From NCBI GenBank assembly GCA_002898535.1, contig BEHN01000002.1:222246-286245 (forward strand): a DNA stretch of 64,000 nucleotides, in the 5' to 3' direction. Origin of the DNA: a bacterium HR11 (GTDB taxonomy: Bacteria; Acidobacteriota; HRBIN11). Shown here one piece after another: positions 9,220 to 17,008 of the stretch (positions are counted from its first letter, which is position 1; each line of letters opens with the position of its first letter). Under the pieces are notes generated by a model. The model had not been told where the DNA came from. It ran no database searches and was given only the letters and a program-made list of their open reading frames with translations. The position numbers and the translations under genes were made by a program.

Positions 9220-10182
9220 ATGTGGCAGGGACACCGGATCTACGGGTGGGTCGGACTCCTGATCGCCGGCGTCGTGGTCGGCCACGGCCTGCTGGGAGCC
9301 CAGAACCCGCCGCAGAATCCCTATGCCGGCAATGCCGAAGCCGCCAAGGAAGGGTATCAGATCTTCCAAAAGATGGGTTGTCCGGGGTGCCACGGTGCCG
9401 GCGGCGGAGGCGGTATGGGCTGGTCCCTGATCGACTGCGTCTGGCGTTTCGGATGGGACGACGCCACGCTGTTCCGCCTGATCAAGGGCCAAATCCCCGA
9501 GCAGACGATGCCCCGCGGGTTTGGCGACGTCCTGACCGACGACCAAGTCTGGAAAATCATCGCCTGGGTGCGGACGATCAACCATTGTGAAGAAAACGTC
9601 ATCGGCACACCGACAGCGGCGACGACGGCCCCGAATCCAGAAGCCGAGGCCCAGGAACAAGAAAAGGCTTGCCGGTTGGTCGCCATCAATCAAAATATGA
9701 TTCGCCAGACCCTGCAGGCTTTTCCCGACTACGCCTCGACTTACGTGATCCTGTATCGGGACGACGTGACGAAGCCTGTCCAGTCCCTGGAAGACCCGGC
9801 GCTTTCGAAACTTCGGGTCGGCGTGAACGCCGATACGCCCGTCGTGGACCTCTTGAAGAAGGCCGGGGCCTCCAACGTCGTGACCTACTCGCTGTCGGAA
9901 GGCCCCATGGGGCAAATCGTGACGGACGTCTTGGACCGGAAGATCGACGTGGCCGTGGTATGGGCGCCCCTGGCCGGCTTCTTCATCTGGCAGTCGGACA
10001 CGGAGCATCGTCTGACGGCCGTGCCCCTGGCGGCGGTTCTGACGGCCCCGACACCGTTGCATTCTGCCGAAGCTTCGTCCACGCCGTATGTCCAGCGCTG
10101 CCAGCAGTTCTTGCACGGCATCCTGGAGTCTTACGGCGTCGTGCCGGCTCAGGTCCTGACGGCGGGCTCCAATTCACGCTGA
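9220..10182 (+). CDS. Cytochrome c XoxG fused to a XoxJ-like domain (cytochrome cGJ type)
   Basis: Predicted electron acceptor of XoxF. It has 320 aa; GGAGG lies 6 bp before ATG 9220, followed by a signal peptide. Residues about 35-125 form a class I cytochrome c with CPGCH (C54, C57, H58) and probable axial Met97 (TMPRGFGD). After an Ala/Thr/Glu linker (about 130-150), residues about 160-310 resemble only part of a XoxJ-type binding protein: YASTYVILYRDD, KLRVGVNADTPVVD and KIDVAVVWAPLAGFF parallel the same blocks of the preceding gene. Fused XoxG-XoxJ proteins are known from Methylacidiphilum fumariolicum (cytochrome cGJ). Here the fusion coexists with a full stand-alone XoxJ, and its J part seems to lack the first lobe segment. 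Confidence 0.85.
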   Translation: MWQGHRIYGWVGLLIAGVVVGHGLLGAQNPPQNPYAGNAEAAKEGYQIFQKMGCPGCHGAGGGGGMGWSLIDCVWRFGWDDATLFRLIKGQIPEQTMPRGFGDVLTDDQVWKIIAWVRTINHCEENVIGTPTAATTAPNPEAEAQEQEKACRLVAINQNMIRQTLQAFPDYASTYVILYRDDVTKPVQSLEDPALSKLRVGVNADTPVVDLLKKAGASNVVTYSLSEGPMGQIVTDVLDRKIDVAVVWAPLAGFFIWQSDTEHRLTAVPLAAVLTAPTPLHSAEASSTPYVQRCQQFLHGILESYGVVPAQVLTAGSNSR

Positions 10183-10197
10183 CCTAATGATTCGGCC

Positions 10198-10296
10198 CTT
10201 CGGGGTTCGGCCGTTGGGCAGGCCGGCCGATAGACCCCTTCGCTTACGGCTCATAGCCGACCCGACGCCACTTTCACGAACCGAACGGCTATGCGT
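10198..10296. repeat. TTCGG array and family-A arm fragment abutting mocA
   Basis: A degenerate TTCGGCCCTTCGGGGTTCGG array (about 10190-10232) is followed by a partial family-A arm at 10257-10296. Read in reverse complement, that arm is CATAGCCGTTCGGTTCGTGA and continues as in the arms near 20860 and 40015. The arm end overlaps the mocA ATG. Confidence 0.65.
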
Positions 10297-10917
10297 AAGA
10301 GGCCTATCGGGGCGGTCGTCTTGGCGGCCGGGGCCTCGACCCGCTTGGGGACCCCTAAGCAGTTGATCCGGTTCCGGCACCGGCGCCTCTTGGAGCATGT
10401 GATTTACGCCGCCGTGACGGCCGGCTTCCGGCCCGTCGTCGTCGTGGTCGGGGCTCATGCGGACCGCATTCGACAGACCGTCGTCCTCCCGCCGGGTGTT
10501 CGGTGGGTCGAGAACCCTCAATGGCCGGGGGGGATGAGCACATCCATCCGCACTGGCCTGACGGCTCTCGTCGAGGCGGACCCCTCCGTCGCCGGCGCCT
10601 TGCTGATGGCTTGCGACCAGCCCTACGTGTCGGCGGCTCTCCTGCGACGGATCCAGGCGGCCTACCGGCGCACGGGCGCGCCGGTCGTGGCCTGCGCATA
10701 CGGCGGCACGTTCGGCGTGCCGGCCCTCTTCGACCGGTCGCTGTTCCCCGAGCTACAGGCCCTGCAGGGCGACCGCGGGGCGAAGTCGGTGATCGCCAAG
10801 TATCTGGACCGAGCCGTCCAGGTCTCCTTTCCCTGGGGCGCCATCGACATCGACACGGCGGCAGACCGTGCGAAGCTTCTGCGCCGCTCGACCCGTCGGT
10901 CGGCGGACCGCTCGTGA
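10291..10917 (+). CDS. mocA: MocA-like molybdenum cofactor cytidylyltransferase
   Basis: Nucleotidyltransferase expected to add CMP to molybdopterin for xanthine-dehydrogenase-family enzymes. It has 208 aa. The N-terminal nucleotide-binding loop is VVLAAGASTRLGTPKQLI, with VRWVENPQWPGGMSTS and the metal-binding LLMACDQPYVS in mid-protein, then GTFGVPALFD and a C-terminal DIDTAAD block, the standard MobA/MocA layout. MocA rather than MobA is suggested by the LGxPKQLI form of the loop. No target molybdoenzyme is adjacent. The start ATG lies within a repeat-element arm and has no Shine-Dalgarno sequence. A GlmU-type or other sugar nucleotidyltransferase is a less likely alternative. Confidence 0.85.
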   Translation: MRKRPIGAVVLAAGASTRLGTPKQLIRFRHRRLLEHVIYAAVTAGFRPVVVVVGAHADRIRQTVVLPPGVRWVENPQWPGGMSTSIRTGLTALVEADPSVAGALLMACDQPYVSAALLRRIQAAYRRTGAPVVACAYGGTFGVPALFDRSLFPELQALQGDRGAKSVIAKYLDRAVQVSFPWGAIDIDTAADRAKLLRRSTRRSADRS

Positions 10918-10926
10918 GACATTCAG

Positions 10927-10955
10927 TTGACAGGGGCGGAGGTGGGCTCTATATT
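10927..10955 (+). promoter_or_regulatory. Sigma-70 promoter of the corA operon
   Basis: TTGACA at 10927-10932 and TATATT at 10950-10955, spacer 17 bp. It begins 10 bp after the mocA stop codon and faces corA. Confidence 0.72.
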
Positions 10956-10961
10956 TTTCAT

Positions 10962-11240
10962 CCATCATCGGACGATGCTGTGGAGCGATGCGGAGCGACG
11001 TCTCTGAAGAGCCATACGGTCCTGAAGCGTTTCGGCAAGCGGGGCGCTGGACGGGTCCGCGGGGCGGCTGGACGCTCGCGAAAAGGAACAAGAGAGGTTT
11101 TTCTTGTGTCTGGGTTCCGAGGGATCTGCTGATCGCTTTCCCCATGCGTCTCCCTCGACGAGGCCGAGAGGACCCGAGCGTGGATTTCCCCCATCGGACC
11201 TTTTTACCTCGACAGTCTCAGCCTACATAGAGGATCCCCC
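10962..11240 (+). promoter_or_regulatory. About 280-nt untranslated leader of corA
   Basis: The stretch between the promoter and the corA ATG at 11241. It contains hairpin-capable segments, such as ACAAG/CTTGT near 11087-11108 followed by a T-rich patch. I could not match it to the M-box (ykoK) magnesium riboswitch consensus. Its length ahead of a Mg2+ channel gene makes RNA-level control plausible. Confidence 0.3.
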
Positions 11241-12329
11241 ATGCCCCGCTTCTTTAAACGCTACGCACCGCCCGGTACGTCCCCTGGTTTGCTGACGATC
11301 CCGGCGGAAGCGCCGGCCCGCCCGGTGAGCCTGGCGGCCCTTTACTACCACGGCGAGGCCTTTGAAGAGTTCACACCGGCCCGGGTCGCCGACGTCCTGC
11401 CCTATTTGTCCCGGCGGGGCGTCCTCTGGCTCAACGTCGAGGGCCTCGACCGGACGGTCCTGGAGGAGCTCGGCCAAGCCTTCTCGATCCATCCCCTCAC
11501 CCTGGAAGACATCCTCCACACGGGCCAGCGGCCCAAGATCGAGGACTACGAGCACTACGTCTTCATCGTGCAGTACCTCTTTCGCCATCGGGAGGACGCC
11601 ACCGACTTTCATCTGGAGGCCGAACAGATCAACATCGTCCTGGGGTCTAACTATGTGGTAACCGTTCAGGAAGGCAAGCCGGGTGATGCCTTCGATCCCA
11701 TCCGCGAGCGGATTCGGTCCGGCCATGGGCGGATCCGTCAGATGGGCGCTGACTACCTGGCCTATGCCCTGCTGGATACGATCGTGGACCACTACTTTCC
11801 ACTACTGGAAGCCGTCGGCGAGACGGTCGAGGACCTACAGGACGAGCTGGTCCTGCACCCGTCGCCGGGGCTCCTGCCCCGCCTGCACGCCCTGAAGCGG
11901 GAACTCCTGTTCATGCGCCGGACGTTGTGGCCGACCCGGGAGGTCGTCCTCGGGATGATGGACCGCATCGGCAATCAGGCGATTCACGCCGAGACCCGGG
12001 TCTACCTGCGGGACGTTTACGACCATGCCGTGCAGGCCATCGACATCTTAGAGACGTACCGGGAAATGCTGGCCGACATGGTCGACGTGTACCTCTCCAG
12101 CGTCAGCAACCAGATCAATCAGGTCATGAAGGTCCTGACGGTCATCGCCACGATCTTCATTCCCCTGACGTTCATCGTCGGGGTCTACGGCATGAACTTT
12201 AATACGCAGGTCAGCCCCTGGAACATGCCGGAGCTGAACTGGCGGTACGGCTACCCGGCCGTCCTGGCCGGGATGGCCCTGATCGCCGGCGGGATGCTCT
12301 ACTACTTCAAGCGGAGGGGATGGCTATGA
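11241..12329 (+). CDS. corA: CorA-family divalent cation channel
   Basis: Inner-membrane Mg2+/Co2+ channel. It has 362 aa with a long cytoplasmic alpha/beta plus helical N-terminal domain and two C-terminal membrane helices. The signature YGMNF ends the first helix (GVYGMNFNTQ), and the second helix is followed by a short basic tail (YYFKRRGWL). The stalk helix contains LSSVSNQINQVMKVLTVIAT. Its stop codon overlaps the next gene by four bases (ATGA), so the two are translationally coupled. Expression is from the promoter at 10927. The ZntB and EfrR subfamilies are alternatives, but overall sequence resembles bacterial CorA. Confidence 0.93.
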   Translation: MPRFFKRYAPPGTSPGLLTIPAEAPARPVSLAALYYHGEAFEEFTPARVADVLPYLSRRGVLWLNVEGLDRTVLEELGQAFSIHPLTLEDILHTGQRPKIEDYEHYVFIVQYLFRHREDATDFHLEAEQINIVLGSNYVVTVQEGKPGDAFDPIRERIRSGHGRIRQMGADYLAYALLDTIVDHYFPLLEAVGETVEDLQDELVLHPSPGLLPRLHALKRELLFMRRTLWPTREVVLGMMDRIGNQAIHAETRVYLRDVYDHAVQAIDILETYREMLADMVDVYLSSVSNQINQVMKVLTVIATIFIPLTFIVGVYGMNFNTQVSPWNMPELNWRYGYPAVLAGMALIAGGMLYYFKRRGWL

Positions 12330-14323
12330 CCAAGACAAACAACGAGGACGCCAAACCGCCCCAGCGCAAGCGGTGGATGACCCTGCGGCCCCGGACCCTG
12401 GGGCCGGTCCACAACCTGGAGCAACACGTGCGCCCCGACTGGTGGCGCCGCATCTTCAATTCCATCTATCTCAAGACGGACGCCGACGTCATCGACGACC
12501 CTACCATCACGGCCCAAGAAGTCGACTACATCATCCGGGTCCTCCAGCTCCAGCCCGACGACCGCATCCTCGACCTCTGTTGCGGCCAGGGCCGGCACAG
12601 CCTGGAGCTGGCCCGTCGGGGCTTCCGCTCCATCGACAGCCTGGACCGGTCCCACTACCTCATCCAGCGGGCGAAGGCGGCCGCCCGGAAGGAGGGCCTG
12701 CCGGTCCGCTTCCGGGAGGGCGACGCCCGCAAGCTCCCGTACGGACCCGACACCTTCGACGTGGTCCTCCTGCTGGGCAACAGCTTCGGCTACTTCGAGA
12801 CCCTCCAGGACGACCTCCAGGTCCTGCGGGAGATCTTCCGCGTCCTGAAGCCCTGGGGCCGCGTCCTCATCGACGTGGCCGACGGCGACTACCTGCGGCA
12901 GAACTTCGAGCCCCGTTCGTGGGAGTGGATCGACCGCAACTACTTCGTCTGTCGGGAACGGAGCCTCTCGTCGGACGGAGAGCGCCTCATCACGCGGGAG
13001 GTCGTGACCCACGTCCGGAAGGGCGTCATCGTCGACCAGTTTTACGCCGAGCGCCTCTACAATCGGGAGCGCCTGCGGTCCCTGCTGGCCGAGGCCGGCT
13101 TCAGCGACATCGAGTTTCCGGGGACCCTGACGCCCGAGTCCCAGCGGAATCAAGACCTGGGCATGATGGCCCGCCGGATCATCGTCACGGCCGTCGTCAA
13201 GAAGGCCTGGTCGCCGGTTCGCCACAAGCCCCAACCGGCCGTCCGCTCCGTCGCCGTCGTCCTCGGCGATCCCCGGAAGCCGGACCCCCTCAAGCCGGGG
13301 CACCGCTTCGACGAGGACGACCTCTACACGATCGACCAGCTCAAGGACGCCCTCCGGAGCCTCTCGGGCTACCGGTTCATCTACTTGGACGACCACGACC
13401 GGCTGGTCGAGCACCTGACCCGCCTGAAGGGGAAGATCGACTTTGTATTTAACCTCTGCGACGAGGGTTTCGGGAACGATTACGCCCGTGAGCTCCACGT
13501 CCCGGCCCTCTTGGAGATCCTGGGCATCCCCTATACGGGAGCGGGCCCCCAGTGCTTGGCCTACTGCTACGACAAGTCGCTCGTCCGGGGCGTCGCCAAG
13601 GAAATGGGCATCCCCGTCCCGGAAGCCATCTTCATCCGTCCGGAGGACACGACCTTCGAGCTCCCGATGAGCTTTCCGGTCATCGTGAAGCCCAACTTCG
13701 GGGACAGTAGCTTTGGCATCACGGTCCGGTCGGTCTGCTCGACCATCGAGGAGCTGTCGGCGGCCATCGAGGAAATCCGGACGAAGTTCGGCTACGAGAA
13801 GCCCATCCTCGTCGAGGAGTTCCTGACGGGCAAGGACCTGACGGTCGGCATCATCGGGAATCCCCCGGACGACTACATCGTCTTGCCCATCGCCGAGGAG
13901 GACTACTCGGTCCTGCCGCCGGGCCTGCCGCCCATCTGCGGATATGAGGCCAAGTGGCTCCCGGACTCCCCGTACTGGAAGCTCCGGTCGATCCCGGCGG
14001 ACCTGCCGGACGACGTCGAGAAGGCCATCATCGAGGACTGCCTCCAGCTCTTCCAACGCCTCGGCTGTCGGGACTACGCCCGATTTGACTGGCGGCTGGA
14101 CGCCGAGGGACGGCCCAAACTCCTGGAGGTCAACCCGAATCCCGGCTGGTGCTGGGACGGCCATCTGGCCAAGATGGCGGCCTTGCAGGGCATGAGTTAC
14201 ACGGAAATGCTCCTGGCCATCCTGCAGGCGGCCGAACGGCGGCTGGGCCTGACGCCGACCGTCGAGGCGGCCGAGGTCCTCGCCCCGGTACGGTCGGAAG
14301 CGTCGGCGGCCGTGCGGCGATAG
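12326..14323 (+). CDS. Fusion: SAM methyltransferase + D-Ala-D-Ala ligase-like ATP-grasp protein
   Basis: A 665-aa two-domain protein. Residues about 1-290 are a class I methyltransferase with motif I ILDLCCGQGRHSLELA, post-motif FDVVLLLGNSFGYF and LKPWGRVLIDV. Residues about 305-640 are an ATP-grasp ligase: VAVVLGDPRKP, a D-Ala-D-Ala-ligase-like FNLCDEGFGNDY and LGIPYTGAGP, ATP-binding PVIVKPNFGDSSFGI, ILVEEFLTGKDLTVGI, and metal-binding LLEVNPNPGWCWDGH. ATG 12326 is preferred over 12320 because GGAGGGG lies at proper spacing and it gives an ATGA overlap with corA. The substrate is unknown; a Ddl-like carboxylate-amine ligation with methylation of the product or partner is an inference. It is not a canonical Ddl, which lacks the methyltransferase. 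Confidence 0.85.
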   Translation: MTKTNNEDAKPPQRKRWMTLRPRTLGPVHNLEQHVRPDWWRRIFNSIYLKTDADVIDDPTITAQEVDYIIRVLQLQPDDRILDLCCGQGRHSLELARRGFRSIDSLDRSHYLIQRAKAAARKEGLPVRFREGDARKLPYGPDTFDVVLLLGNSFGYFETLQDDLQVLREIFRVLKPWGRVLIDVADGDYLRQNFEPRSWEWIDRNYFVCRERSLSSDGERLITREVVTHVRKGVIVDQFYAERLYNRERLRSLLAEAGFSDIEFPGTLTPESQRNQDLGMMARRIIVTAVVKKAWSPVRHKPQPAVRSVAVVLGDPRKPDPLKPGHRFDEDDLYTIDQLKDALRSLSGYRFIYLDDHDRLVEHLTRLKGKIDFVFNLCDEGFGNDYARELHVPALLEILGIPYTGAGPQCLAYCYDKSLVRGVAKEMGIPVPEAIFIRPEDTTFELPMSFPVIVKPNFGDSSFGITVRSVCSTIEELSAAIEEIRTKFGYEKPILVEEFLTGKDLTVGIIGNPPDDYIVLPIAEEDYSVLPPGLPPICGYEAKWLPDSPYWKLRSIPADLPDDVEKAIIEDCLQLFQRLGCRDYARFDWRLDAEGRPKLLEVNPNPGWCWDGHLAKMAALQGMSYTEMLLAILQAAERRLGLTPTVEAAEVLAPVRSEASAAVRR

Positions 14324-14387
14324 GGACGGTCTACGCGAGGGCGGGGGGACGACGGGGCCCCGAGCCCCGATATTGGGGACGTTGGGT

Positions 14388-15200
14388 ATGTGGGAGCCTC
14401 TGCTACCCAAGTGGGCCGGCTGGGCTTACTGGGGGGCCATGGGGGCCGCCGTCGGGAGCTTCCTGAATGTATGCATCTACCGCATCCCGCGGGGCGAGAG
14501 CATCGTCTTCCCCCGGTCCCGATGCCCGCGGTGCGCCCACCCGATCCCTTGGTACTACAACATCCCGGTCCTGTCCTGGCTGTGGCTCCGGGGCCGGTGT
14601 GCCTTCTGCCGGGGACCCATCAGCGTGCGGTACTTCCTGGTCGAACTCTGGACGGCTCTTACGTATGTCGGCCTCTTTGACCGCTGGGGCTGGAGCCCAA
14701 CGTTCCTTATCCTGGCCGTCTTCCTGAGCCTCTGCATCGCCTTGTTCTTCATCGACCTGGAGTGGCAGGTCCTCCCGAACGGACTGACGATCCCGGGCGC
14801 GGCCGTCGGCCTCCTGACGATGGGGCCGAACGCCTTGGTGACCTGGGAATCAGGCCTGCTTGGGTTCGGCCTGGGCGTGACGATCCCCCTGGGGCTGATC
14901 GGCCTCTACTGGCTGGTCCGGCGGGAAGAGGGTATGGGCCTCGGAGACGTGAAACTGCTGGCCATGATCGGGGCCTTCCTGGGGGCCGGACGGCTCCTGA
15001 TGGTCCTGATGATAGCTTCGGTGGCGGGCGTCCTCGGGGGCTTGGTCCTCTGGCGGCGCCAGCGGACGACCCCACTCGGCCGGGTCGCCGTGCCCTTCGG
15101 GACGTTCCTCTGCGGGGCCGCCTGGCTCGTCGTGTTCTGGGGCGACACCGCCTACGAGGCCTACCATCGGTGGCTGATCCGGTGGTATCTGGGATTGTAA
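14388..15200 (+). CDS. pilD: Prepilin peptidase / N-methyltransferase (PilD/GspO)
   Basis: Inner-membrane aspartyl protease that cleaves and N-methylates type IV pilin or pseudopilin leaders. It has 270 aa with about eight membrane segments. The N-terminal cytoplasmic loop carries GSFLNVCIYRIPRGES and two zinc-binding CxxC pairs (CPRC and CAFC), typical of bifunctional enzymes. The catalytic aspartates are D123 (FIDLEWQVLPN) and D187 (GMGLGDVKL). The start was set at ATG 14388; an in-frame TTG at 14373 is possible. It is the only pilus-related gene here and follows the fusion gene by 64 bp. Confidence 0.95.
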   Translation: MWEPLLPKWAGWAYWGAMGAAVGSFLNVCIYRIPRGESIVFPRSRCPRCAHPIPWYYNIPVLSWLWLRGRCAFCRGPISVRYFLVELWTALTYVGLFDRWGWSPTFLILAVFLSLCIALFFIDLEWQVLPNGLTIPGAAVGLLTMGPNALVTWESGLLGFGLGVTIPLGLIGLYWLVRREEGMGLGDVKLLAMIGAFLGAGRLLMVLMIASVAGVLGGLVLWRRQRTTPLGRVAVPFGTFLCGAAWLVVFWGDTAYEAYHRWLIRWYLGL

Positions 15201-15280
15201 AGGCCTCGCTTCGTGACCACCGGATGTCGGGACGACGAGATGGGGTCTGAAAAAGAAGCCGTCGTCTGGACCGAGGGATA

Positions 15281-15625
15281 TGGGTCGGCGTCGTCCCTTT
15301 GGAATGGCGGGTCGCGACCGGCGAATGGTCTGGAGTCCGTGGCTCTCATTCAACCCCGTCCCGCCATCCCGTTGGAATGATGACCCCGCTCTGGCGAGCG
15401 GGGCTTGGACGAGAACGGCCTATTGCTTTGTCAATTAAACTGTTTCGGCCATTCGGGAACCCGGCCGTTCGGGAGTCCGGCGACTTCACGACGAATTTCC
15501 CTGGTTCCCGGACGTCCGGATTCCCAAAGAATCTAAGATGACAAAGGAGCACTATCGGCCGACCTGCCCATTTGCCGAATTCCCGAATGGCCGAACTCCC
15601 GATATCCTGCATCTGTCCAAAGCGG
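15281..15625. repeat. Family-B element (reverse) plus TTCGG arrays upstream of the MFS gene
   Basis: The unit at 15320-15410 is the reverse complement of the elements at 23446-23532 and 28155-28275. It shares GGCGAATGGTCTGGAGTCCG, a TTCAACCCCGTCCCGCCATC block and the palindrome CCCCGCTCTGGCGAGCGGGG. At 15444-15534 (TTCGGGAACCCGGCCGTTCG) and 15571-15615 (rc orientation, CGAATTCCCGAATGGCCGAA) are two inverted TTCGG-type arrays that could pair. They end about 20 bp before the MFS start. Confidence 0.72.
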
Positions 15626-15634
15626 CTGGGATTC

Positions 15635-16897
15635 ATGCGGACGGCCTGGTACTGGTGCCTGTACGACTGGGCCAACTCGGCCTTTGCGACCGTCATGCTG
15701 ACGGCCGTCCTGCCGACGTACTTCCTCGGCGTGGCACCCGAGCGGGTCCGCTTCTTGGGTCTCGAATGGCCGGCCGAGAGCCTGTGGGCTTACACGGTCG
15801 GCGTATCCGTCGGCCTGATGGCCCTCCTGATGCCGGTCCTGGGGGCCATCGCCGACCAGGCCGGCCGCCGGTTTGCCTCCCTCGTGGCCTTTGCGGCCGT
15901 CGGCGTCCTGGCGACCGTCGCCACGGGGACCGTGTCCCCGTCGGCCTGGTGGGGCCTCCTGATAGCCTTCATCGTCGGCAACGTCGGGTTTGAAGGCTCG
16001 TTGGTGTTCTACAACGCTCTGCTCCCCCACGTCGTCGGGCCGAAGGACTACGACCGGGTGTCGAGCTGGGGCTTTGCGGCCGGCTACGTCGGCGGCGGTC
16101 TGGCCCTGGCCGGCGTACTGGCCTGGCTGTGGATTGCCCCGGCGTGGTGGGACATCCCGGCCGTCCAGGCCGTCCGCCACGGGCTGGTCGCCACGGGCCT
16201 CTGGTGGGGCCTCTTTGGGGCCGTCGCCTGCTGGGGCCTGCGGCGGGTCGAGGCCGGGTCAGCTCGGCCCCTCCACCTGGGCGAGGCCTTCCGGCAGGGC
16301 TGGGCCCGCCTCTACCAGACCTTTCGGGCCCTCCGGCCGTATCGGTCGGCCTTTCGATTCCTGGCGGCGTACCTGATATACAACGACGCCGTCGAGACGA
16401 CGATCGCCCTGGCGGCCGTCTTCGGTCAGAAGGCCCTGGACATCCCCCAGACCCGCCTGATCCTCATCATCCTGGTCGTACAGTTTCTGGCTTTTCCGGG
16501 GGCTCTCTTCTGGGGATGGACCACCCGGCGGGTCGCGACGTTTCACGTCCTGGAGGTCCTGTTGGGCCTGTGGGCGGTCCTGACGGGGAGCGCTTTCTTC
16601 GTCCGGACAGAAGCGGCCTTCTGGGGTCTGGCAGGCGGGATCGCCTGGATTTTGGGCGGGATCCAGGCCCTCAGCCGCTCGTACTACGCCCGCCTGTTCC
16701 CCCCGGAGAGCTCGGGCGAGTTCTTCGGTTTCTATGCCGTCACGAGCAAGTTTGCGGCCATCCTGGGGCCCATCCTGGTCGGGGCGATGACCCAGGTCTT
16801 CGGCCACATCCGCTACGGCATCCCGGGATTGGTCCTGTTTTACGTCGTCGGCTGGGCCCTCCTGCGGACGATCCCGCCCTCGGACCGGCGAATATAG
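15635..16897 (+). CDS. MFS transporter, UMF1/Atg22-like
   Basis: Inner-membrane permease of 420 aa with about 12 hydrophobic segments. The N-terminus CLYDWANSAFATVMLTAVLP is the hallmark of the UMF1 (Atg22-like) MFS family, and the loop GAIADQAGRR matches the MFS motif A region. A large central cytoplasmic loop (about residues 205-235, RPLHLGEAFRQGWARLYQTF) precedes the second half. The substrate is unknown; family members export diverse solutes and the yeast relative moves amino acids from the vacuole. ATG 15635 was chosen because the conserved MxxAWYWCLYDWANS start follows it; earlier in-frame codons are repeat sequence. It is convergent with the next gene. Confidence 0.85.
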   Translation: MRTAWYWCLYDWANSAFATVMLTAVLPTYFLGVAPERVRFLGLEWPAESLWAYTVGVSVGLMALLMPVLGAIADQAGRRFASLVAFAAVGVLATVATGTVSPSAWWGLLIAFIVGNVGFEGSLVFYNALLPHVVGPKDYDRVSSWGFAAGYVGGGLALAGVLAWLWIAPAWWDIPAVQAVRHGLVATGLWWGLFGAVACWGLRRVEAGSARPLHLGEAFRQGWARLYQTFRALRPYRSAFRFLAAYLIYNDAVETTIALAAVFGQKALDIPQTRLILIILVVQFLAFPGALFWGWTTRRVATFHVLEVLLGLWAVLTGSAFFVRTEAAFWGLAGGIAWILGGIQALSRSYYARLFPPESSGEFFGFYAVTSKFAAILGPILVGAMTQVFGHIRYGIPGLVLFYVVGWALLRTIPPSDRRI

Positions 16898-17008
16898 GGC
16901 AGTAAGGCAATAAGTGGACCGGCGGTTACGGCTCCATGAAGCGGCAATCGTCTTGGGCAGACAGACAAGGCGGGGGGGGTTACCTTCATACTCCGCCTCC
17001 TTACTACC

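Noticed and set aside
10962..11240. M-box magnesium riboswitch before corA
   Set aside because: The characteristic conserved blocks of the ykoK element could not be found; only generic hairpins are visible.
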